The translations under genes and the position numbers were made by a program. Positions 1 to 9,141 of a stretch of 36,801 nt of DNA are shown here, piece after piece; the stretch's first letter is position 1; each line of letters starts with the position of its first letter. The stretch lies in contig CAUJDW010000118.1 of the NCBI GenBank assembly GCA_963169455.1, forward strand, positions 1 through 36,801. Reading direction: 5' to 3'. The notes beneath the pieces are model-generated. The model was not told the origin of the DNA. It made no database searches and saw nothing but the letters and a program-made list of their open reading frames with translations. The DNA is from Bacteroidota bacterium. GTDB lineage: Bacteria > Bacteroidota > Bacteroidia > Chitinophagales > Saprospiraceae.

Positions 1-136
1 TAGCAATACAACAATATAGCAATACAACAATATAGCAATACAACAATATAGCAATACAACAATATAGCAATACAACAATATAGCAATACAACAATATAGC
101 AATACAACAATATAGCAATACAACAATATAGCAATA
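1..136. repeat. 16-bp tandem array (copy A), cut by window edge
   Basis: The unit TAGCAATACAACAATA is repeated head to tail about 8.5 times with no visible divergence. It stops abruptly at 136, where ordinary sequence begins (accccttcaag). The left limit is outside the window. The reverse complement of the unit, rotated, is GCTATATTGTTGTATT. This differs at one base from the unit of the array at 30661-30800, so the two arrays belong to one family in opposite orientation. The near-identity of the copies suggests recent expansion by slippage. No gene is seen in it. Confidence 0.95.
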
Positions 137-238
137 ACCCCTTCAAGCGCTTTGAAAACAAAGGCGCGCCTATCTGGTTTGGATTTGCCGGTGGTGGTGA
201 ACCGGGAGGAGAGGAGAATAAGCCCCTGGGTGGCGCAG

Positions 239-279
239 TTGAATGATTGAACCTTCCATCCCGATTTTTCTTACCTTTG
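239..279 (+). promoter_or_regulatory. Bacteroidota-type promoter for the ABC-F gene
   Basis: TACCTTTG at 272-279 matches the Bacteroidota -7 consensus TAnnTTTG. TTG triplets at 239-241 and 247-249 are possible -33 elements, the nearer one 22 bp upstream. Transcription would begin near 285, leaving a leader of about 58 nt before the ATG at 344. The rest of 137-343 shows no gene. Confidence 0.6.
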
Positions 280-343
280 CACCTTTTCTGCGAAAGGCCC
301 TTGGCCTTTTTAAGAAAATCATTTCAAAAAACAGTACCACAAC

Positions 344-1978
<1,635 letters not shown>

Positions 1979-1999
1979 TTATAAAAGTTGATTGGAAAA

Positions 2000-2025
2000 G
2001 CGAGGTTTTCTATCACCTCGCCTTT
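2000..2025. terminator. Weak hairpin after the ABC-F gene
   Basis: GCGAGGT (2000-2006) pairs with ACCTCGC (2015-2021) around an 8-nt loop, about 20 nt after the ABC-F stop. It is followed by CTTTC on the + strand, and by CTTTTCC when read on the - strand. The T-tracts are short, so termination would be weak. The remainder of 1979-2181 shows no credible gene. Confidence 0.4.
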
Positions 2026-2181
2026 CAGTTGAGAAAAATAAAACCAGAGCTAAAATTGCCCGCTTCAGGAATGACTTTGGATGAGATACCGGAGGACTAC
2101 CCTCTTGCCGAAAATAGCCTGGGGTGGAAGCACCTCCCTGGCCTGCGGTGAAAACAAATGATCCTCCGCCCAGCCGCTGCA

Positions 2182-2213
2182 TTTGCTTTCAACGCAGCAT
2201 TAACCTAGTTTTG
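2182..2213 (+). promoter_or_regulatory. Promoter of cvfB, near-leaderless
   Basis: TTTG (2182-2185), then 20 bp, then TAGTTTTG (2206-2213), is a full match to the Bacteroidota -33/-7 arrangement. The -7 box ends only 4 nt before the ATG at 2218. Since transcription starts a few bases after the -7 box, the mRNA should be leaderless or nearly so. Confidence 0.7.
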
Positions 2214-2217
2214 CGGC

Positions 2218-3063
2218 ATGATCGAGATTGGAAAATACAATACCCTGCGCGCTGCCCGCCGCACCCCCCACGGCATGGTGCTGCAGGATGAAGAAGGGGA
2301 CGACGTGCTGCTTCCCAACAAATACGTGCCTGAGAGCCTGGAGCCCGGCGCGCCCATCGACGTCTTCGTTTACACCGATTCCAACGACTGGCCTGTGGCC
2401 ACCACCCGCCGCCCGCTTGCTGTGGTAGGGGAGGTCGCATACCTCCAGGCAAAAGAGATCACTCCCATCGGCGCCTTCATGGACTGGGGCCTGGAGAAAG
2501 ACCTCTTCGTCCCCTTTTCCGAGCAGAGCCAGAAAATGACGACGGGCAGGCGCTATTTCGTTTACCTCTACCTCGATGAGCAGACCGACCGCGTGGCGGC
2601 TTCCAGCAAGCTGAACAAATACCTTTCCAAAGAAGCCCCTGATCTGAAGGAAGGCCAGGAAGTGCAGTTGCTCATCGGCCCGCAAACCGAGCTCGGATTT
2701 ACCGCTTTTATCGACAACCGCTTTCAGGGCCTGCTTTACCAAAGCGAGTACTTCCAGCCCCTAAGCCCCGGCATGCGCACCAGGGGCTATGTCAAACTCG
2801 TCCGCCCCGACGGCAAGATCGACCTGAGCCTGCAGCCCCAGGGCTACCTGCAGGCCGTGCCCCTGCAGGCCGAACAAATACTGGAAGCCCTGAAAAAAAA
2901 CAACGGTTTCCTGCCGCTCACCGACAAAAGCGAACCCGAAGAAATCGCCGCCTTGCTCAAAATGAGCAAAAAAGCTTTCAAAAAAGCCGTGGGCGCACTC
3001 TACAAACAGGGCCGCATCCGCCTGGAAGACAGCGGTGTCCGCCTCCTTGAGGGGCAGGGCTAG
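2218..3063 (+). CDS. cvfB: CvfB-like S1 RNA-binding protein
   Basis: The 281-residue cytoplasmic protein has the layout of the CvfB/YitL family: several S1-like OB folds followed by a winged-helix domain. The first segment (about 1-65, IEIGKYNTLRAAR, DDVLLPNKYVPE) is a degenerate S1 domain. The second (about 70-130) carries GAFMDWGLEKDLFVPFSEQ, a typical S1 motif. The third (about 145-215) carries GFTAFIDNRFQGLLYQSE. The C-terminal 60-70 residues (LTDKSEPEEIAALLKMSKKAFKKAVGALYKQGRI) match the family's winged helix. In Staphylococcus, CvfB binds RNA and influences virulence gene expression; here the role is inferred as general RNA binding. It has its own promoter and is separated from mraZ by 345 bp, so it is probably not part of the dcw operon. 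Confidence 0.9.
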   Translation: MIEIGKYNTLRAARRTPHGMVLQDEEGDDVLLPNKYVPESLEPGAPIDVFVYTDSNDWPVATTRRPLAVVGEVAYLQAKEITPIGAFMDWGLEKDLFVPFSEQSQKMTTGRRYFVYLYLDEQTDRVAASSKLNKYLSKEAPDLKEGQEVQLLIGPQTELGFTAFIDNRFQGLLYQSEYFQPLSPGMRTRGYVKLVRPDGKIDLSLQPQGYLQAVPLQAEQILEALKKNNGFLPLTDKSEPEEIAALLKMSKKAFKKAVGALYKQGRIRLEDSGVRLLEGQG

Positions 3064-3113
3064 TGCCGACAGCACCAGGACAGCGCATCAGGCAACCCTG
3101 CCCTCGCGGATGA

Positions 3114-3155
3114 AAAAACGCAGAGGCGCAGAGAACGCAGTGGTTCTTCGCAAAA
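3114..3155. repeat. Degenerate dispersed repeat (CGCAGAGGCGCAGAG type)
   Basis: The stretch aacgcagaggcgcagagaac, followed by gcagtggttcttcgcaa, resembles in reverse complement the sequence at about 22158-22182 (TTCTTTGCGCCTCTCTGCGG). Both lie between genes. It appears to be a dispersed intergenic repeat, not coding sequence. The rest of 3064-3213 shows nothing recognisable. Confidence 0.45.
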
Positions 3156-3215
3156 AAACCTTGCTCCACTCCAACCGGCCCTTTGAATACTGCAAACTTC
3201 CCTACGCCCTGTGCC

Positions 3216-3233
3216 AAAGTGGGAAAAAGTGGG
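3216..3233 (+). promoter_or_regulatory. Distal pair of MraZ-type boxes
   Basis: AAAGTGGG occurs at 3216-3223 and again at 3226-3233, exactly 10 bp apart. This matches the known MraZ operator pattern of short GTGG/GTGT-containing direct repeats with one helical turn spacing. It lies about 175 bp upstream of the mraZ start and about 120 bp upstream of a second box cluster. An AT-rich stretch with TATTTTG (3257-3263) follows and might be a second promoter. The assignment comes from pattern and position. Confidence 0.55.
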
Positions 3234-3340
3234 CAATTTTTCTGAAAATACATCTCTATTTTGACTATAAAATTGTCATCAATTTGATGATTTGCCGCTC
3301 TTTTTTCTTTTTCCTAGGCATATCCGGAACTTTTTTTAAT

Positions 3341-3388
3341 AAAATAGTGGTAAAAAGTGGTAAAATGTGTCAAAATGTAATACTTTTG
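3341..3388 (+). promoter_or_regulatory. MraZ operator (10-bp direct repeats) and mraZ promoter
   Basis: Four successive decamers run from 3341 to 3380: aaaatAGTGG, taaaaAGTGG, taaaaTGTGT and caaaaTGTAA. The G-rich cores fall at 3346, 3356, 3366 and 3376, a strict 10-bp phase. This is the arrangement of MraZ boxes in front of dcw operons. The array runs straight into TACTTTTG (3381-3388), a good -7 box, so it covers the -33 region. That geometry fits autorepression by MraZ. Confidence 0.75.
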
Positions 3389-3408
3389 AATGCATTAAAG
3401 GTGTAAAA

Positions 3409-3879
3409 GTGAATATCCCGCAGCTATTAGGCGAATATGAGTGCAAGATCGACGCCAAGGGGCGCATGCGGATGCCGACCGGGCTCATTGCCCAGTTAGG
3501 GGAGGGTCAGGCTCATAACTTCGTCATAAACAGGGGTTTCGAAAAGTGCCTGATGATCTATCCGGAGGTTGTCTGGGACCGCATTTCCAGCGAAGTCAAC
3601 CAGCTGAACCTCTACAATAAGAAGAACCGCGATTTCGTGCGGTACTTCTACCGCGGAGCCCAGAAGGTGGCTCTGGACAGCGCCGACCGCATCCTCGTCT
3701 CCAAACGCCTGCTGGAATACGCGGGCATTCAGAACGATGTGATCCTGTCGGCCTACAGCGACAGAATTGAAATGTGGGCAAATGACCAGTACGAGCAACT
3801 CATCGAGGAAGAACCGATGGATTTCTCCGACCTGGCGGAAGACGTACTGGGCAGGGTCAACGGAAATCCCGAAGCGTGA
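3409..3879 (+). CDS. mraZ: Transcriptional regulator MraZ
   Basis: MraZ is the DNA-binding repressor of the division and cell wall operon and is its usual first gene. The protein (156 aa from the chosen start) has two AbrB-like swapped-hairpin halves. The first holds GEYECKIDAKGRMRMP (about 8-23), the family hallmark; the second holds ALDSADRILVSKRLLEYAGI. The start is taken as GTG at 3409 (MNIPQLLGEYECKID). It is preceded by AAAGG at 3397-3401 and lies 20 nt after the -7 box. A longer reading from GTG at 3367 would begin inside the operator and upstream of the likely transcription start, so it is rejected. The stop overlaps the ATG of rsmH in TGATG. The decameric boxes upstream are its likely binding sites. 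Confidence 0.93.
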   Translation: MNIPQLLGEYECKIDAKGRMRMPTGLIAQLGEGQAHNFVINRGFEKCLMIYPEVVWDRISSEVNQLNLYNKKNRDFVRYFYRGAQKVALDSADRILVSKRLLEYAGIQNDVILSAYSDRIEMWANDQYEQLIEEEPMDFSDLAEDVLGRVNGNPEA

Positions 3880-4796
3880 TGGCCTACCACCTGCCGGTAC
3901 TCGCAACGCAAAGTGTCGACGCCCTGGCCATAGAACCCGATGGGGTTTACGTGGACGCGACCTTCGGCGGCGGCGGGCACTCCCGGCTCATCCTGGAACG
4001 CCTGGGCCCCCGCGGGCGCCTGCTGGGTTTCGACCAGGATGAGGACGCCCTGGCCAACGCACCGGATGATGAGCGCTTTACTTTCGTTCATCACAACTTC
4101 CGCTTCCTGAAGCGCTTCCTGCGCCTCCATGGAATCCGGGAAGTAGGCGGCATACTGGCCGACCTGGGCGTTTCATCACACCAACTGGACGTAGCCGAAA
4201 GAGGCTTCTCCTATCGCTTTGAAGCAAAACTGGATATGCGGATGAACCGGCAAGGGGAAAAGTCCGCAGCCGACGTGCTCAACACCTACGAGCCGGAAGC
4301 ACTGCAGGAAATGTTCAGCAGGTACGGTGAAGTGCGCAACGCCCGAAGCCTGGCGCAGCGCATCTTCGCCGAACGCCACCGCCGCCCGATCCTGACGGCC
4401 GCCGATTTTCTGGCCGTCGTGGAGCCGCTGGTGCGCGGACACCGCGCCCGCTACCTGTCGCAGGTTTTCCAGGCGCTGCGCATCGAAGTGAATGACGAAA
4501 TGGGCGCATTGAAAGGCCTCCTCGAACAAAGCCTGGAAATGCTCCGGCCAGGGGGGCGGCTCGCCATCATCTCCTACCACTCGGTAGAAGACCGCATGGT
4601 GAAAAACTTCTTCAAAACCGGCAACGTGGAGGGGAAAGTGGAACAGGATGATTTTGGCCATATCCATCGCCCGTTCAAAACGCCGCTGGGAAAAGCCATA
4701 CGCCCGTCCGAAGAGGAAGCCTCCCGCAACCCCCGGGCCCGTAGCGCCAAACTCAGAGTCGCCGAAAAACCCACGACTTCAGTCGTGGGTATATAG
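3879..4796 (+). CDS. rsmH: 16S rRNA (cytosine-1402-N4)-methyltransferase RsmH
   Basis: RsmH (MraW) uses S-adenosylmethionine to methylate N4 of C1402 in 16S rRNA. The SAM-binding motif DATFGGGGHS lies at about 26-35. Further family motifs are LADLGVSSHQLD, RGFSYRFEAKLDMRMN, VFQALRIEVNDE and ISYHSVEDRMVK. The ATG at 3879 overlaps the mraZ stop by one base (TGATG); a GTG just upstream at 3876 is less likely. The usual family end NPRARSAKLRVAEK is followed by PTTSVVGI and a stop. These last codons and the TAG are read out of the palindromic repeat that starts at 4770, so the repeat inserted at, or expanded into, the end of the gene. Total length 305 aa is normal, so function should be intact. 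Confidence 0.95.
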   Translation: MAYHLPVLATQSVDALAIEPDGVYVDATFGGGGHSRLILERLGPRGRLLGFDQDEDALANAPDDERFTFVHHNFRFLKRFLRLHGIREVGGILADLGVSSHQLDVAERGFSYRFEAKLDMRMNRQGEKSAADVLNTYEPEALQEMFSRYGEVRNARSLAQRIFAERHRRPILTAADFLAVVEPLVRGHRARYLSQVFQALRIEVNDEMGALKGLLEQSLEMLRPGGRLAIISYHSVEDRMVKNFFKTGNVEGKVEQDDFGHIHRPFKTPLGKAIRPSEEEASRNPRARSAKLRVAEKPTTSVVGI

Positions 4797-4920
4797 ACGT
4801 GGGTATATAGGTAATAGCCCACGACTTCAGTCGTGGGTATACAGTCGTGGGTATATAGGTAATAGTAATAGTAATAGCCCACGACTTCAGTCGTGGGTAT
4901 ATAGTATATAGGTAATATAG
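4770..4920. repeat. Cluster of palindromic hairpin repeats after rsmH
   Basis: CCCACGACTTCAGTCGTGGG, a perfect 9-bp stem with a 2-nt centre, occurs at 4770-4789, 4818-4837 and 4878-4897. Half copies (cgtgggtatata and agtcgtgggtatata) lie at about 4798-4809 and 4843-4857. Units are joined by gtatataggtaatag spacers, including a small GTAATA triplication. The cluster fills the whole gap between rsmH and ftsL and ends 9 nt before the ftsL ATG. It is REP-like. A related cluster lies at 10414-10513. In RNA each unit would form a stable hairpin within the dcw transcript. Confidence 0.93.
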
Positions 4921-4929
4921 GTAAAAAAA

Positions 4930-5247
4930 ATGCCAAAAAAGGACCTGAGATCGATGTTCGACATAGGCTCCTGGACATCCAGGATAGTCCTCAACAACCT
5001 TGCGTTCGTCCTTTTTCTGGGTTTTCTGGGCACCATCTACATTGCCAACGGCCACCTGGCGGAGCGCAATGTGCGGCAAATCCAGTTGCTGCAGAAGGAA
5101 TTGAAGGAGATGCGCTGGTATTATATGTCGCTGGTTGCTGATAATATGTACAACGCCAAACGGTCGGAAGTGGGGCGCAGGGTCCGGGATAACGGGCTCC
5201 GGCATTCCACCGAAGCGCCAAAGCGGGTCATCGTGAAAGAAGATTAA
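4930..5247 (+). CDS. ftsL: FtsL-like cell division protein
   Basis: This 105-residue protein sits in the ftsL position between rsmH and ftsI. It has a short basic cytoplasmic N-terminus, one membrane segment at about 22-42 (IVLNNLAFVLFLGFLGTIYI), then a heptad-like periplasmic stretch (ERNVRQIQLLQKELKEMRW). That is the topology of the bitopic FtsL that bridges FtsQ and FtsB to FtsW and FtsI. Sequence similarity to proteobacterial FtsL is weak; the Bacteroidota FtsL-like family is the best fit by length, topology and place. The ATG at 4930 follows the hairpin repeat cluster, whose last spacer provides the only purine-rich stretch (ataggtaaaaaaaa) upstream. Repeat changes could therefore affect its translation. 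Confidence 0.85.
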   Translation: MPKKDLRSMFDIGSWTSRIVLNNLAFVLFLGFLGTIYIANGHLAERNVRQIQLLQKELKEMRWYYMSLVADNMYNAKRSEVGRRVRDNGLRHSTEAPKRVIVKED

Positions 5248-5269
5248 GTGCAGTTATAACAAACGTACG

Positions 5270-7417
5270 ATGGACATTAAAAACGAAGTGCTTTACAGGG
5301 TTTACTTCCTGCTGTTCGGCCTCGTCGTTCCGGTGTCCATTATTTTGATGTATAAAACGGTCGTGATCGCTTCCGTTGAAGGCGAGAGGTGGCGCAACCA
5401 GGGAAGGGACAACTATCTGGAGTACAGGACGGTGGAGGCCGACCGGGGCAATATCCTTGCGGCGGACGGCAGCCTGCTGGCTACTTCCATCCCCTATTTC
5501 AACCTGTATTTCGACCCCCACGCCCCTTCCGAAGAGGATTTTAAGAAGAACCTGGACACCCTGGCCCATTGCCTGGCCACTTATGTGCTGGACGGCTATA
5601 CGGTGGGAGGGGCCAGGGCGTATCTGGAAGGCCTTCGTGCAGGCGGCGACCGCCATGTGGTGCTGAAGCGCAAGGTTTCCTTCGCGGAAAAAAAGTTCAT
5701 TGAGGAATTTCCTTTGTTCCGGTTTGGCCGCTTCAGGGGCGGGTTCATCGCCGAAAAGGCCAGCGAGCGCAAGCGCCCCTTCGGGCTGCTGGCCCAGCGC
5801 ACCATCGGATATGTCAGGGAAAACGCCAAGCCTGTAGGCCTGGAAGGCCAGTATGACCGCGTGCTCGGAGGCGAACCCGGCCAGAACCTCATGATCTGTG
5901 TCGATCCCGCCGCCGACCTGTGGATGCCGGTCGACGACCTGACCCTCATCGAGCCGGTGAGCGGCAGCGATGTGGTCACCACCATCGATATCGACATCCA
6001 GGACATTGCCGAAGAAGCCCTGCTCCGTGCGGTGAACCACCACGATGCCGAATGGGGCTCCGCCGTGGTCATGGAGGTCGAAACCGGCGCCATCAAAGCC
6101 ATCGCCAACCTTGGGCGCACCGATGAAGGCTGGTGGGAAACCTACAACTACGCCGTCGGCGCCGCCGTAGAACCTGGATCGACCTTCAAGGCCGCTACCA
6201 TCATGGCGCTGCTGGAAGACGGGATGGTCAAACTCGACGACTCCATCAGCATCGAACACGGCCGCACCACCTTCTTCGGGGAAGTGATGGAAGATGCTTC
6301 GCCCTATAGCCCCAAACTGGACACCATTCGGGTGCGGGATGCTTTCGAGATATCTTCCAACGTCGGCATAGCCAAAATGGTGCAGGAACACTTCGGTGCG
6401 AAAACCAGCACCGACAACGGCCCCGCCCGCTTCATCCAGCGGCTGAAGGACTTCAGCCTCAATATGCCTACCGGCATCGAGATCGGAGGGGAAGCCAACC
6501 CCTATATCAAGGAGGCCTTCAGCAGCCGGGATGAATGGAGTGGAACGACCCTGCCCTGGATGGCGATCGGCTACGAAATGAAGATATCGCCCCTCCAACT
6601 GCTGACGTTCTACAACTCCATCGCCGGCGGCGGCAGGATGATGAAGCCCTTCCTGGTTTCCGAAATCCAGCGCTTCGGCGAAACGGTGGAAACCTTCCGC
6701 CCCACGGTGATCGACCGCCGCATCGCTTCGGACAGGACGATCGCCAGAGTGCAGGAACTGCTGGAATCGGTGGTGGAAAACGAACGCGGCACTGCCTACA
6801 AGCTCCGGTCCGGCCGCTACCGTTTCGCTGGTAAAACCGGTACGGCGCAGGTCAACTATTCCAAGGGCAACAGAGGGCGCCGCATCGGCGGCTACCGGGC
6901 TTCTTTCGTGGGCTATTTCCCCGTCGAACGGCCCATCTACTCCTGCATCGTCGTGATCAACAGGCCCCGCCGGGGCGGGTTTTACGGCAGCGACGTGGCC
7001 GGGCCGGTGTTCCGGGAGATCGCAGACAACATATTCGTCTCAAAACCCGAATTGCACCGCCCCATCAATACAGGCCCCCGGCCGGCCCTCGTCGCCGAAA
7101 ATATGCCGGGCTTCAGCATCGGCGGCGCACAGGATATAAAAACGGTGCTCAGCTACCTGGATATACCGCATTACGGCTCCCCTTCAACTGAATTAGCTGT
7201 ATTGCGGCCCCGTTCGGACAGCCTCGTCATGGAAATGCGGTCGCTGCCCGACAACCTGGTGCCGAACGTCGTGGGCCTCGGCCTGCGCGATGCGGTTTAC
7301 GTCCTCGAAAACCGGGGCCTGAAAGTGGAAGTGGAGGGCTTCGGGAAAGTTTCCCGTCAGTCCATACTTCCGGGAACCCGGGCCCGAGGGCAAAACATCA
7401 GGCTTTACCTGAGATAA
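5270..7417 (+). CDS. ftsI: Septal peptidoglycan transpeptidase FtsI (PBP3) with PASTA domain
   Basis: This is a class B penicillin-binding protein of 715 aa that cross-links septal peptidoglycan with FtsW. One membrane anchor lies at about 11-35. The pedestal domain (about 50-220) includes the RGNILAADG motif. The transpeptidase domain has all three active-site motifs: EPGSTFK (nucleophile S304, K307), SSN (362-364) and KTGT (522-525). A single PASTA domain forms the C-terminus (about 660-715, LVPNVVGLGLRDAVYVLENRGLKV read in two parts). Single C-terminal PASTA domains are common in Bacteroidota and Firmicutes division PBPs. It starts 22 nt after ftsL with no clear ribosome binding site. The 171-bp stretch between ftsI and the chosen murE start is GC-rich with small inverted repeats. 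Confidence 0.95.
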   Translation: MDIKNEVLYRVYFLLFGLVVPVSIILMYKTVVIASVEGERWRNQGRDNYLEYRTVEADRGNILAADGSLLATSIPYFNLYFDPHAPSEEDFKKNLDTLAHCLATYVLDGYTVGGARAYLEGLRAGGDRHVVLKRKVSFAEKKFIEEFPLFRFGRFRGGFIAEKASERKRPFGLLAQRTIGYVRENAKPVGLEGQYDRVLGGEPGQNLMICVDPAADLWMPVDDLTLIEPVSGSDVVTTIDIDIQDIAEEALLRAVNHHDAEWGSAVVMEVETGAIKAIANLGRTDEGWWETYNYAVGAAVEPGSTFKAATIMALLEDGMVKLDDSISIEHGRTTFFGEVMEDASPYSPKLDTIRVRDAFEISSNVGIAKMVQEHFGAKTSTDNGPARFIQRLKDFSLNMPTGIEIGGEANPYIKEAFSSRDEWSGTTLPWMAIGYEMKISPLQLLTFYNSIAGGGRMMKPFLVSEIQRFGETVETFRPTVIDRRIASDRTIARVQELLESVVENERGTAYKLRSGRYRFAGKTGTAQVNYSKGNRGRRIGGYRASFVGYFPVERPIYSCIVVINRPRRGGFYGSDVAGPVFREIADNIFVSKPELHRPINTGPRPALVAENMPGFSIGGAQDIKTVLSYLDIPHYGSPSTELAVLRPRSDSLVMEMRSLPDNLVPNVVGLGLRDAVYVLENRGLKVEVEGFGKVSRQSILPGTRARGQNIRLYLR

Positions 7418-7588
7418 GGAGCATTCCCCCGCGCATACCCCCCGCGCTATGAAACACTTCAAAAATCTGGCTATTGGCCCGCGGCCATAGGCTATGGGCG
7501 GCGCCACCCCTGCCGGCAGCCATTTCGGCGGCGCCGGCCGCCGCACATGAGCCGGCTAAAAGGGCCCTACACATACAGCAGGATACGT

Positions 7589-9046
7589 ATGCAGCTGACA
7601 GAATTAACAGGCCCGATCGAGATGCAGGCTTCCGAAGGGAACCTGTCGGCCGAAGTGAAACAAATAGATTTTGATTCCCGGAAAGTGGGGCCCGGCAGTG
7701 TGTTCGTCGCGATCAGAGGCGCCCAGGTGGATGGCCACGACTATATCGGCAGGGCTGTCGAACAGGGGGCTGTGGCCATCGTGGCCGAACAACTGCCGCA
7801 GGAGCGCCTTGCGGGCATCGCTTACATCCAGGTAGCCGACAGCGCAACGGCGCTCGGCAGGATGGCCAGCCTCTTTTACGGCCAGCCTTCCAGGAAATTG
7901 AAATTGGTAGGGGTAACCGGCACCAACGGAAAAACGACAACCGCCACCCTGCTGTATGACTTGTTCACGGCCCTGGGCTATAAAGCCGGGCTCCTGTCCA
8001 CAGTCTGCAACAAGATCGGGCGCGAATCGCTGCCGGCAGCCTATACGACCCCGGACGCCGTGGCCATCCAGGCTCTGCTGCGCGATATGGTGGACGCCGG
8101 CTGCGATTACGCCTTCATGGAGGTGAGTTCCCATGCCGCCCACCAGAAGCGCATCGAAGGCTTGCACTTCGCCGGCGGCATTTTTACCAATATCACCCAT
8201 GACCACCTGGATTATCACAAGACATTCCAAGCTTATATAGAAGCTAAAAAAACGTTCTTTGACATTTTGCCCAAAACAGCTTTCGCCCTTGTCAATGCTG
8301 ACGACAAACGCGGCAGCGTGATGGTACAGAATACCAGGGCAAAGAAGTATACCTACAGCCTGCAGGCCATGGCCAGTTTCCGCGCCCGGCTGCTGGATAA
8401 CAGCATCACCGGGCTCCATCTGGACATCGGGGGGCGCGAGTTCTTCAGCCGCCTGATCGGAGAGTTTAACGCCTACAACCTGTTGGCCGTCTTTGGCGCG
8501 GCCATCCTGCTGGGGCAGGAGGAGGTGGAAACCCTCACCGCTCTGAGCCGGCTCGGCGCAGTGGAAGGGCGCTTTGACTATGTGTCCGGCCCTCAAAGCC
8601 GGCGTATCGGCATAGTGGATTACGCCCACACGCCCGATGCCCTGGAGAAGGTGCTCAACACCATCCACCAGTTCCGGGAGGGCGACAGCCGCATCATCAC
8701 CGTAGTCGGTTGCGGCGGTGACCGCGACAAGGCCAAGCGCCCGCGCATGGCCCGGGCCGCCTGCGACTACAGCGACCAGGTGGTGCTCACTTCCGACAAC
8801 CCGCGGAGCGAGGACCCCGATGTGATCATCGCCGAGATGCAGCAAGGTATACCTCCCAACGCCCACGGCAAGGTGCTGTCCATCACCAACCGCAGGGAGG
8901 CGATCCGCACGGCCTGCCGGCTTGCCCGGGAAGGCGACATTATTCTGATTGCTGGAAAAGGGCATGAGAAGTACCAGGAAATCAAAGGCGTGCGCTATCC
9001 CTTCGACGATAAGGAGGAGCTGGCGCAGGCTCTGGCGGAATCCTAA
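7589..9046 (+). CDS. murE: UDP-MurNAc-L-Ala-D-Glu:meso-diaminopimelate ligase MurE
   Basis: MurE adds the third stem residue to UDP-MurNAc-dipeptide in the cytoplasm. The ATP-binding loop GTNGKTTT is at about 111-118. The family motifs HDHLDYH, the YIEAKK segment with the lysine that is normally carbamylated, and VDYAHTPDALE are present. The motif DNPR at about 403-406 is the known marker of meso-diaminopimelate specificity, so the cell wall should be of the mDAP type. I chose ATG 7589 (MQLTELTG, 485 aa) because AGGA lies 5 nt upstream (7580-7583) and homologues begin close to this point. An in-frame ATG at 7547 would add 14 residues. Confidence 0.95.
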   Translation: MQLTELTGPIEMQASEGNLSAEVKQIDFDSRKVGPGSVFVAIRGAQVDGHDYIGRAVEQGAVAIVAEQLPQERLAGIAYIQVADSATALGRMASLFYGQPSRKLKLVGVTGTNGKTTTATLLYDLFTALGYKAGLLSTVCNKIGRESLPAAYTTPDAVAIQALLRDMVDAGCDYAFMEVSSHAAHQKRIEGLHFAGGIFTNITHDHLDYHKTFQAYIEAKKTFFDILPKTAFALVNADDKRGSVMVQNTRAKKYTYSLQAMASFRARLLDNSITGLHLDIGGREFFSRLIGEFNAYNLLAVFGAAILLGQEEVETLTALSRLGAVEGRFDYVSGPQSRRIGIVDYAHTPDALEKVLNTIHQFREGDSRIITVVGCGGDRDKAKRPRMARAACDYSDQVVLTSDNPRSEDPDVIIAEMQQGIPPNAHGKVLSITNRREAIRTACRLAREGDIILIAGKGHEKYQEIKGVRYPFDDKEELAQALAES

Positions 9047-9102
9047 AGGCCGGCCTGTCAACTTCTTTTGCCCGCCTAAAGGGTGTTGCGCCGTGGAATT
9101 CA

Positions 9103-9110
9103 TAATTTTG
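9103..9110 (+). promoter_or_regulatory. Possible internal promoter before mraY
   Basis: TAATTTTG matches the -7 consensus TAnnTTTG, in the 95-bp gap between murE and mraY, 31 nt before the mraY ATG. No clear -33 TTTG at 19-21 bp is seen. It could give extra transcription of the second half of the cluster. Confidence 0.4.
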
Positions 9111-9141
9111 GGGCCTTAATAAAGCCCACAAAACGACAAAC

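Noticed and set aside
3035-3406. Open frame of 123 codons between cvfB and mraZ
   Set aside because: It overlaps the cvfB end, the dispersed repeat and the MraZ boxes, and its composition is unlike neighbouring genes.
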